A stretch of DNA of 64,000 nt, taken from assembly GCF_035994945.1 (NCBI RefSeq), contig NZ_CP108677.1, positions 3,596,001 through 3,660,000 on the forward strand. The letters are read 5' to 3'. The notes under the pieces were generated by a model, which was given only the letters and a program-made list of their open reading frames with translations, was not told the DNA's origin and did not search any database. This document shows, one piece after another, positions 43,668 through 50,033 of this stretch. A program made the translations under genes and the position numbers. This stretch comes from Streptomyces sp. NBC_01216 (GTDB taxonomy: Bacteria; Actinomycetota; Actinomycetes; Streptomycetales; Streptomycetaceae). Each line of letters starts with the position of its first letter. Positions within the stretch are counted from its first letter, which is position 1.

Positions 43668-45557
43668 ATGGCCGTCTCACCATCAAGTGCACAGCAGGCC
43701 CGGCGGGCTCTGGCGAACCGACTCGCTGAGCTGTGCCGGGATGCCGGCCTCACCGGACGGGACATCGCCCGTCTGTGCTCCTGGCACCCGTCCAAGTCAT
43801 CGCGGATCATGAACGCGCGCACGCCCCCGTCCGCTGACGACATCCGGGCGTGGTGCCAGGCGTGCGGGTCGGAAGATCAAACGGAAGACCTGTTGGCCTC
43901 GCCGCGCACCGCCGAAGGCATGTGGGTCGGGTGGCGGCGTATGGAGCGCGCCGGGCTCAAGCAGGCACAGGAAGCCCGTCTCCCGCTCTTCGAGCGAACC
44001 CGCCGGTTCCGCTCCTACTCCTCGTGGTTCGTTCCGGGCCTGATTCAGACCTACGGCTACACGGAGGCCGTTTTGCGCGCGGTCCAGCGCAGGCGGGTCG
44101 CAGTGGACGACGTTGCCGCTGCGGTCGCCGTCCGCAAGGTCCACATAGACAGAGGGCGCTCCGGCTACAAGACCGTTGAGCGCAAGGGCTTCGACGCCGC
44201 CCTGGCGGCCGTCACGGCGGGCGTCGTGGGCACGCTGATCGTCTGGAAACTGGACCGCCTGTCCCGCAAGTGCATCGGCCAGGTCGGCAAGGTGCTGGAC
44301 GACATCGAGAAATCCGGCGGCCGTCTCGTCTCGGTGGTGGACGGTCTCGACACCTCGAACGACTCGGCGCGCATGGTCGTGGCGATGCTCGCCGAACTCG
44401 CCCGATCCGAGTCGAAGAATCTCGGCACACGCGTCGGCCATGCCAAGCGATACCTACGCAGCGAGGGTCAGTGGATCGGCGGACAGCCTCCGTACGGGCT
44501 GCTCATCGACCCGCAGACCAAGAAGCTCGTCCATGACCCGGAGCACGCCGTCTACGCCCGTCTCATCGCGGATGAAGCGCTCGCCGGAACGTCGCTGGTC
44601 AAGATCGCCCGACTTCTCAACGAGTACGAGATCCTCTCGCCCAGGGGCGGGCAGTGGAACGCCGCCAGCATCATGCAGCTCCTGCGCTCTCCTGCGCTCG
44701 CCGGCCTGATGCCGGAGACCGAGACCGTCGAGACGGACGACGGTGAGCGGAAGTACACGGGCAGGGTCTTTCCGTACCGCGATCCCGAGACTCTGGACAC
44801 CGTCGGGATCGGCGAGGGGATCATCACGGTCGGAGAGCGTGAACAGATCATCCGCACCCTGGAATCCAGGACGTTCGTGCACGCAGGAAAGCGGCGGCCG
44901 AAGCCCGAGGGGACCGCGCTGCTCACGGGACTCGTCTACTGCGCGGTACCCGGCTGCGGTCGCCGGACGCACCGTGTGGGAGGCAGCTACCAGTGCATGG
45001 CTCGCCGCGCGGGCAACCAGTGCATCGGAGCGTCGGCGCTGGCTGAGGCGGTTGACCAGTACGTGACGGAACAGTTCCTCACCAAGCTCCCAGCGCTCGA
45101 ACCGGACGACCCGCTGCTTGTCGCTATCGCAGATCGCTGGGTGCATCGGGTGGACCCGGAGACCTTCGCGAAACGTGATGCGCTTACTGCTGAGATCCAG
45201 GACGAGGAAGCCCGCCTTGCCGATCTGGAGGACGCGCGATACGTGCGCGGCGAGTTCAGTGGCCCCGCAGCCGTGGAGCGCTACAACCGGCTTGCAGAGC
45301 GCCTGAGGGGGCGCATCGAAGGGCTCGGCACCGATCTTCGTAAGCTCCCCATGCCGTCCGTGGACGTGTCACCGATGCTCGACGGCCTCATCCTGCGTGA
45401 GGCGTGGGCTGAGGCGACAAACGAAGACCGGCGCGGCCGGTTGTCACTCGCGATAGACCGGGTTGAAGTGACCAAGGGAGTGCGCGGACAGCGGATCATC
45501 CCTGAGCAACGGATCCAGATCCATTGGGCGAAGATGGGTACCGACAGCGCCACCTGA
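43668..45557 (+). CDS. HTH/DUF5753 protein fused to catalytically headless serine integrase
   Basis: One reading frame of 629 residues made of two unrelated halves. Residues 1-156 are the N-terminus of an XRE/DUF5753 regulator (HTH around RDIARLCSWHPSKSSRIM; ERTRRFRSYSSWFVPGLIQT is typical DUF5753). From about residue 158 the sequence is a large serine recombinase: DRGRSGYKTVERKGF, VWKLDRLSR with active-site arginines (Arg197, Arg200), the recombinase domain, a zinc ribbon (Cys425, Cys430, Cys443, Cys452) and a coiled coil. The first 50-60 residues of a normal integrase, with the YxRxS nucleophilic serine, are absent. The rest of DUF5753 is also absent. The fused protein should bind DNA but not cut it. 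Confidence 0.85.
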   Translation: MAVSPSSAQQARRALANRLAELCRDAGLTGRDIARLCSWHPSKSSRIMNARTPPSADDIRAWCQACGSEDQTEDLLASPRTAEGMWVGWRRMERAGLKQAQEARLPLFERTRRFRSYSSWFVPGLIQTYGYTEAVLRAVQRRRVAVDDVAAAVAVRKVHIDRGRSGYKTVERKGFDAALAAVTAGVVGTLIVWKLDRLSRKCIGQVGKVLDDIEKSGGRLVSVVDGLDTSNDSARMVVAMLAELARSESKNLGTRVGHAKRYLRSEGQWIGGQPPYGLLIDPQTKKLVHDPEHAVYARLIADEALAGTSLVKIARLLNEYEILSPRGGQWNAASIMQLLRSPALAGLMPETETVETDDGERKYTGRVFPYRDPETLDTVGIGEGIITVGEREQIIRTLESRTFVHAGKRRPKPEGTALLTGLVYCAVPGCGRRTHRVGGSYQCMARRAGNQCIGASALAEAVDQYVTEQFLTKLPALEPDDPLLVAIADRWVHRVDPETFAKRDALTAEIQDEEARLADLEDARYVRGEFSGPAAVERYNRLAERLRGRIEGLGTDLRKLPMPSVDVSPMLDGLILREAWAEATNEDRRGRLSLAIDRVEVTKGVRGQRIIPEQRIQIHWAKMGTDSAT

Positions 45558-45865
45558 GCACCCGCGTAACCCCTCCAGATGCCGGCAGCGGACACGCGTG
45601 ACGAAGTGACGAAATCACGCTCTCCCCCGGTTATCTCTTATAGGAGTGTCGTTGTTTCCATGAGTGGATCAGAACTAATCGTCATTCCGTCACTTCGTCA
45701 CCCGGGATGTCCAAAGTTCAGGCGCAGCCCTCACCGCGACCCCGGCCCCAGCTCGGAAGGCGCACGCTGGGTGTGACTCCGTTTTTCGGGCCCACCGTGG
45801 CTCTGACCAGCGCATATCGATCGCCGAAGGTGCGAGAGCGGCACAGTTAACGCCCTGCAAATCCC
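45558..45865. other. Intergenic region after the integrase, with candidate attachment-site repeat
   Basis: GTGACGAAGTGACG (45598-45611) and CGTCACTTCGTCAC (45688-45701) are perfect 14-base inverted repeats separated by 76 bp of unusually AT-rich DNA that includes CTCTTATAGGAG. Placement directly after a serine integrase gene fits an attachment or integrase-control site. The remainder holds no gene that can be supported. Confidence 0.55.
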
Positions 45866-45895
45866 GCCGAAGGCCCCACCCGTGGGGTCTTCGGC
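45866..45895. terminator. Terminator between integrase and XRE regulator remnant
   Basis: GCCGAAG-CCCCAC pairs with GTGGGG-CTTCGGC, two stacked stems with one opposed base pair (G/T) and a short loop. It lies just past the stop of the leftward XRE gene. Confidence 0.75.
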
Positions 45896-45917
45896 CCATC
45901 AGGTGCTCCGTCGGATG

Positions 45918-46467
45918 TCACTCCGGCGGCTGGCTGTACCTCTCCAGCGTCGCCTTGCTCGTGGACCGGTCCACCAGCCGCAGTTCCCAGGGGCCGGTAT
46001 TCACGTCGAAGTCCTTGCCGAAGCCGACCCACTTCCCGGCCATACGCCGCCCGGTCGGCTCGACCAGGAGTTGGATGGCCCCGTGGTAGCGGGCCCCGTT
46101 GTAGTAGCCGTCTGCGGCAGTCTGCTCGACCCACGTACCCGTGACCACGTTGCGATCAACGGTCAGATCCAGCGTGAGCGGGCTGTCCGGGTTGCTGCTC
46201 GCCCCAGGCAGACTCTGAACGGTCAGCCGGTTCCCATGCTGGACGATCACTACGTAGTGCTTACCCTCGTACGAGTCGCCCCGGCTCGAAGAGAAGAACT
46301 CGTAGCGGCTGAGCCACACTCCCGAAAACGTCTCCTCACCCGTCTGCGCGGCGGGCTGCGCGCCTACAGAGGCAGACGCGACACCGGTTGTGCCGGTCTC
46401 CATGTCATGCCCTCCTTTCCCGTCTGCGTGGACTCGTGCCGTCGGCACCGACAGGGCGAACCCCAGT
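45918..46467 (-). pseudogene. XRE regulator gene, C-terminal part (3' fragment)
   Basis: The C-terminal domain of an XRE-family regulator common in Streptomyces. Marks are ETFSGVWLSRYEFFSSSRG, HYVVIVQHGNRLTVQSLPG, GYYNGARYHGAIQLLVEP and GKWVGFGKDFDVNTGPWEL. The IS element separates it from its HTH half at 48145-48377. Within it an ATG at 46403 has GGAGG 8 bases upstream and could still start translation of a 161-residue stand-alone domain (METGTTGVAS...). The domain looks like an immunity or binding module; its ligand is unknown. Confidence 0.85.
46465..46467. repeat. Target-site duplication AGT, left copy
   Basis: AGT directly precedes the left IS end and is repeated at 48145-48147 after the right end. 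Removing the element and one copy restores the regulator frame. Confidence 0.8.
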
Positions 46468-46517
46468 GAGCAGTGTGCATCGTGAAAACTGCACGTCAGA
46501 TGGTCTGGTGTGCGTAG
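46468..46517 (+). repeat. Left terminal inverted repeat of the IS
   Basis: First 21 bases are identical to the reverse complement of the right end, and about 50 bp are related overall. The right copy is at 48095-48144. Confidence 0.88.
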
Positions 46518-46574
46518 GCGTCGGGACGCTCGGCGAGGTCCGGGGCGGTAGTCCAGCGACAAGATCATCGGTCA

Positions 46575-47414
46575 TCAGCGGGCGACTTCCTGGTTTGTCA
46601 GCACCAGCAGGGCCCGCACCAGCGTGGTCGCCCACCTCGGATCCGTGCGGACCTTGCCCAGGACTCTCCAGTTCTTCAGGTGGGCGAAGCCGTGCTCGAC
46701 CGGGGCACGGACCGTGGCCAGCGCTTTGTTGGACAGTTTCTGGCCGCGGGTCAGGGGCCGGTTCCGGGCGGCCTTGTAGCCGGTGATCACCGCCGGGTCG
46801 GTGTCCGGGCCGCTGTCGTCGAGGCCGATGAACCCCAGGTCGGCGATGGCTCCGAGCCCGGCGGCCCGCAGGTGGGCGGTGAGCTTGTCGTGACGGGAGG
46901 CGGTGATCTCCGAGGTGCGTCCGGGACGTGCGGCGGAGACCCAGATCAGCCGACCCTTGTCGTCGGTGAGTGCGATCACCAGCAGGCCATGATGTTTGTG
47001 CTTGCCGGAGTAGTTCTTCCGGTTCGCCGTGCCGGTGCGGCGCCGGGTGCGGATCAGGGAGCCGTCCAGCAGTACGATTCCGCCACCCTTTCGGGCGATC
47101 TTTTTCAGCGCGCGGTCCAGGCGCGGGGCGCGGGCGGCGAGCAGGCCGACGACTTCCCGCACCCAGCGGGTGACGGTGGTGCGGTGGATGCCGTTGCCGC
47201 CGGCCAGGTCGCCGGGCCGCTGGTCACAGCGCAGTACTGCCAGCACGATGCCGGCGATCTTCCCGGCGGGCAGCGCCCGCCACCTGGAGCCGATCTTCTT
47301 GCAGTGGCCGCGTATCAGGTCGGCGAGCCAGTTCAGGGTGGCGCTCGACAGCGGCAGGCGGGCGGTGTAGACAAGGCTGTCAGGGCCCTCGGCGGACCCG
47401 TTGTTTTTCTTCAC
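46575..47414 (-). CDS. IS5-family DDE transposase
   Basis: Transposase of about 279 residues. It opens with LVYTARLPLSSATLNWLADLI, has a helix-turn-helix-like NGIHRTTVTRWVREVV, and shows the DDE residues in GGIVLLDGSLI (Asp), IADLGFIGLD (Asp) and RAPVEHGFAHLKNW (Glu). All are present, so it may be active. The GTG at 47414 is taken as start. The frame extends upstream to an ATG at 47528, but homology does not seem to reach that far. It is on the strand opposite to the integrase gene. Confidence 0.88.
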   Translation of the reverse strand: MKKNNGSAEGPDSLVYTARLPLSSATLNWLADLIRGHCKKIGSRWRALPAGKIAGIVLAVLRCDQRPGDLAGGNGIHRTTVTRWVREVVGLLAARAPRLDRALKKIARKGGGIVLLDGSLIRTRRRTGTANRKNYSGKHKHHGLLVIALTDDKGRLIWVSAARPGRTSEITASRHDKLTAHLRAAGLGAIADLGFIGLDDSGPDTDPAVITGYKAARNRPLTRGQKLSNKALATVRAPVEHGFAHLKNWRVLGKVRTDPRWATTLVRALLVLTNQEVAR

Positions 47415-47478
47415 ACCAAACTCAACTGCCGCCGGGGGCCTGTAGGTTACGCCCCTTGCCGTCCCCGGTCCGGTACTG

Positions 47479-47940
47479 CTACAGGCGCGCGGTGAACTTC
47501 CCGTCGGGCCGTTTGTGCAGCCAGCCACGATCGGCGAGCTTGGTCATCTTTGCCCGCAGCGGCTCCAGCTTCCCGCGCAACCCCACCTCAAGCCCCAGCT
47601 CCTCGCCCACCGACTTGACCTGCACCGGGCCGCCGGCGGCCCGCACGATCGACAAGATCCGGCGGTAGTCACCGGGCAGCGCGGCCTCGTCGCCGGTCTC
47701 ACCGCGGTGCGGGATCAGCAGCACCGCACGCCCCGCCACCTGCGCTTTCATCGGGGCTTCCACCCCGGCGGCCTCCGTATCGGCCCGGTCCTGTTCGGCC
47801 AGACGGCGCAGGACCCGTTCAGCGATCCCCAGCTCCTCCCGCTCGGCCTCGACCTCCCCAAGCCGCTTCGCCAACTCCTCGGCGAGCGCGTCCAGTTCGC
47901 TCCGGCGAGCCGTGATCCGCTCCAGATCGGACATCCCCAC
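47479..47940 (-). CDS. IS accessory protein (coiled coil plus winged-helix-like)
   Basis: A 153-residue protein. The N-terminal two fifths form a coiled coil (RSELDALAEELAKRLGEVEAEREEL and LRRLAEQDRADTEA). A hydrophobic strand VAGRAVLLIPHRGE follows, then a helical segment that looks like a winged helix (DYRRILSIVRAAGGPVQVKSVGEEL, ADRGWLHKRPDGKFTARL). Similar ORFs are widespread in Streptomyces next to related transposases. It lies upstream of the transposase on the same strand, 65 bp away. It may regulate the element or aid end binding. An ATG at 47934 (MSDLERI) is an alternative start. Confidence 0.75.
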   Translation of the reverse strand: MGMSDLERITARRSELDALAEELAKRLGEVEAEREELGIAERVLRRLAEQDRADTEAAGVEAPMKAQVAGRAVLLIPHRGETGDEAALPGDYRRILSIVRAAGGPVQVKSVGEELGLEVGLRGKLEPLRAKMTKLADRGWLHKRPDGKFTARL

Positions 47941-48094
47941 ACCCTCCTCACGATCTCCGGCGTACCGGCACGGTGACGGATCGTAGGCGGCCCGCTGACG
48001 CAGGCGCAGCAGAACCAGAGAACCCTCCTGGCCGACCAGTCAGGCGATCTTCACCACGGACACCCGCCACCGACCAGCCCGAGCACCCCCGACC

Positions 48095-48144
48095 CCGCGC
48101 ACACCAGCCCGCCCGACCTGCACTTTTCACGATGCACACTGCTC
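48095..48144 (-). repeat. Right terminal inverted repeat of the IS
   Basis: Mirror of 46468-46517. The outer 21 bases are identical, followed by one C/G change and further scattered differences. Confidence 0.88.
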
Positions 48145-48377
48145 AGTGCCTCGACCGGACGCCCAGTGACCCGTTCTAAGGCCCTGGCGTACACGCCCCG
48201 AGGCGTCTTGCTCGTGCCGGACTCCCAGCGCTGCACCAGCCGCTTGGAAGCCTCGTTCGGTTCCCCCAGTTCCGCACCTGCCCGGCGGAGCGCCTTGGCA
48301 AAATCGTCCTGGCTTAAGCGCAGGCCGATACGCACGGCCCGCAGCACATCATTCGGCACCACGGCGGTCGTCGTCAT
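48145..48377 (-). pseudogene. XRE regulator gene, N-terminal HTH part (5' fragment)
   Basis: Starts at ATG 48377 with MTTTAVVPNDVLRAVRIGL and an XRE helix-turn-helix (LSQDDFAKALRRAGAEL, KRLVQRWESG, VYARALERVTGRPVEAL). The IS cuts it after VEAL. Reading on into the element gives a junk tail and a stop at 48051. Codon 21 is TTA (48317-48315), the rare leucine codon read by bldA tRNA in Streptomyces, so the intact gene would be under developmental translational control. It is divergent from the small-peptide/GRDP operon. Confidence 0.87.
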
Positions 48378-48419
48378 GACGTCAAAGCTAGACCGAACAG
48401 CCATGCAATGACACCGGTT

Positions 48420-48439
48420 TGACGCCCTGGAGGGCGTCA
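48420..48439. promoter_or_regulatory. Palindrome in the regulator-operon divergent gap
   Basis: TGACGCCC and GGGCGTCA are perfect 8-base arms around TGGA. It lies 43 bp before the XRE start and 112 bp before the small-peptide gene. Further TGACG(CC) half-sites lie close by at 48377-48385 and 48455. It is a likely operator for the XRE protein. Confidence 0.6.
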
Positions 48440-48550
48440 TTGACACCCCACTGAGTGACGCCCAGGCGACGCCCGAAGCGTCGTCGTTCCGACCGACCGG
48501 CGGCGGGAGCATCGCTTCACCAACCGGACCCGGCAAGCGGAAGGCCAACG

Positions 48551-48718
48551 ATGACCATGACCGTGCGGGTGTCTCGCGACTCCGGCCAGACGTTCGGCTC
48601 TGAGGTGATCTACCCCAGCAGCAGCGCCGAGAAGCCGTTGACCCCCATGGCTTCCGCCGCCTGGCCCCCCTGCAAGTGCCCCCGATGTTCCTCACAGACC
48701 AGGAAGGCACAGACGTGA
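48551..48718 (+). CDS. Small protein with PPCKCPRC motif
   Basis: A 55-residue protein opening MTMTVRVSRDSGQTFG and ending AAWPPCKCPRCSSQTRKAQT. Three cysteines in C-x-C-x2-C form suggest metal binding or a modification site. Small proteins with the same MTMTVRV start and PPCxCPxC end occur in many Streptomyces next to XRE regulators (from memory). GGAAGG precedes the ATG by about 8 bases. It overlaps the next gene by GTGA, so they are coupled. The function is unknown; it could be a peptide precursor or a metal-binding partner. Confidence 0.72.
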   Translation: MTMTVRVSRDSGQTFGSEVIYPSSSAEKPLTPMASAAWPPCKCPRCSSQTRKAQT

Positions 48719-49173
48719 CGATCACGGACACGACGAAGACCGTGTACGACCTCATCACCCCCGAGCTGAGGGCCGACCTCATCACCATGGTCCGCGAGGA
48801 CTCCTGGCCGGAGATGACCGACGACCAGGGCCGGCGCGGCGTCGACCAGGTGGCGGCCTTCCTCGCCGTCGCCGCGAACACCACGGAGAGGGCCACGCCC
48901 AGCCTTCGCGTGGACCTGTTCTGGCACGCACTCGTGCTCCACACCAAGGACTACGCCAGGGTCTGCGACGCGCTCGGCGGCGGGTTCATCCACCACGTCC
49001 CCGACCGCAACAACGGCCACAGCCCGGCCGAGGGCCGGGCCGCGATGCGTCGGACGGCCGAGATGATCCGATCGGCCGGCTTCGACGTGGACCCGGAGTT
49101 CTGGCCGATCAACAGCGCAGCAGACTGCACCCAGAGCTACGCGGGCTGCTCCGACAGCCCCGTCGCCAAGTAG
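48715..49173 (+). CDS. GRDP-like protein of unknown function
   Basis: A 152-residue protein. The stretch VDLFWHALVLHTKDYARVC followed by GGGFIHHVPD resembles the WH...LHTRDY...FIHH motif of the glycine-rich-domain-protein (GRDP/DUF1399) family known from eukaryotes and bacteria. His residues in this motif suggest a metal site. The C-terminus has DCTQSYAGCSDSP. The GTG at 48715 has AGGAAGG 7 bases upstream and overlaps the small-peptide stop. No biochemical role is known. Confidence 0.75.
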   Translation: MTITDTTKTVYDLITPELRADLITMVREDSWPEMTDDQGRRGVDQVAAFLAVAANTTERATPSLRVDLFWHALVLHTKDYARVCDALGGGFIHHVPDRNNGHSPAEGRAAMRRTAEMIRSAGFDVDPEFWPINSAADCTQSYAGCSDSPVAK

Positions 49174-49210
49174 CTCCGACTCAAGCGGAGCGACTGACCC
49201 ACGAGAGCTT

Positions 49211-49239
49211 CAGCCGCCCGGTATCGTGCCGGGCGGCTG
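49211..49239 (+). terminator. Terminator after the GRDP-like gene
   Basis: CAGCCGCCCGG and CCGGGCGGCTG form a perfect 11-bp stem with loop TATCGTG. It separates the GRDP gene from the methyltransferase, which starts 27 bp downstream, so the hairpin may attenuate rather than fully end transcription. Confidence 0.75.
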
Positions 49240-49265
49240 TCGCCGTGAACGAGAACGGACAGGTA

Positions 49266-49943
49266 GTGACTGACGCTCGCAGCACCGCATGGGACACCTA
49301 CTCGCAGAGCAAGCCCCAGCGGCGGAAGACCAACGCCAAGGGCGAGACCACGTGGTTCAACTGGACCCAGTACCCGGACCACGGCCCCCGGGTCGACGTG
49401 CTCAAGCTCAACCCGGGAGACAGGGCACTCGACCTCGGGTGCGGGTCTGGAGGAAACGCTGCTCACCTCGCAACGCTCGGCATGAAGTCCATCGGAATCG
49501 ACCTCTCCGCCAAGCAGCTCGACAAGGCACGTGAGCGGTGGCCGGGCGTGAACGAGATGGAACTCCACCAGGCCGACGCGCTCACCTACCTCGGAGACAC
49601 GTTCACGATCTTCGATGCGGTCTACAGCGTCTTCGGCGCTGCCTGGTTCACCGACCCCGGTCCACTGCTGCCTTTGGTTCACGCGACCCTCAAGCCAGGT
49701 GGCGTCTTCGCCTTCTCCCAGCGGCCCCCGGTTGAAGGGTGCTACGGCTGCCAGGCGTCATACATCCCGCGCGGGCCCGAAGAAGACCCCGCTGTCGTCA
49801 AGCGGTGGGACTACGAACCCGATGTGTGGGCGCTGATTCTCAAGGAACACGGCTTCGTGGACGTGTCAGCGTCCGTGCTTGCCCCACCCGCCGGGAGCCG
49901 GCGCACAGGAACTCTGTTCGTCCGGGGCGTCCAAGGAGGCTAG
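49266..49943 (+). CDS. Class I SAM-dependent methyltransferase
   Basis: A methyltransferase of about 225 residues. Motif I is ALDLGCGSGGNAAHLA, motif II area IGIDLSAKQL, and the post-motifs are FDAVYSVFGAAWF and LKPGGVFAFSQRPP. The N-terminus DARSTAWDTYSQSK with WFNWTQYPDHGPRVD is a conserved feature of a Streptomyces subgroup. The cap region has a CYGCQASYIPRGPEE insert with a CxxC pair. The substrate is unknown. Two GTGs are possible (49245, 49266); the second has GGACAGG upstream. Neighbours suggest it acts with the small-peptide/GRDP pair. Confidence 0.82.
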   Translation: MTDARSTAWDTYSQSKPQRRKTNAKGETTWFNWTQYPDHGPRVDVLKLNPGDRALDLGCGSGGNAAHLATLGMKSIGIDLSAKQLDKARERWPGVNEMELHQADALTYLGDTFTIFDAVYSVFGAAWFTDPGPLLPLVHATLKPGGVFAFSQRPPVEGCYGCQASYIPRGPEEDPAVVKRWDYEPDVWALILKEHGFVDVSASVLAPPAGSRRTGTLFVRGVQGG

Positions 49944-50033
49944 TCCGTGGTGGAGCGGATCCCATAGCTGCGCAGGACAGCGGCGTCGTACGGTCGTGAT
50001 CCGGTGTTCATGGGCCAATGGCAAGCTTGAAGG

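Larger units (their letters stand above)
46468..48144. mobile_element. Complete IS element of 1,677 bp (IS5-type DDE) with two genes
   Basis: The ends are inverted repeats: GAGCAGTGTGCATCGTGAAA at the left and its reverse complement at the right. The similarity continues with mismatches for about 50 bp (a shared CTGGTGTGCG follows). Inside are a transposase and a second, conserved ORF on the same strand. Flanking AGT copies and the intact transposase indicate a recent insertion. The insertion splits an XRE regulator gene. Confidence 0.92.

Noticed and set aside
46680..47495. A plus-strand frame inside the IS
   Set aside because: Antisense to a transposase with intact DDE motifs; no start signal and no homology visible.
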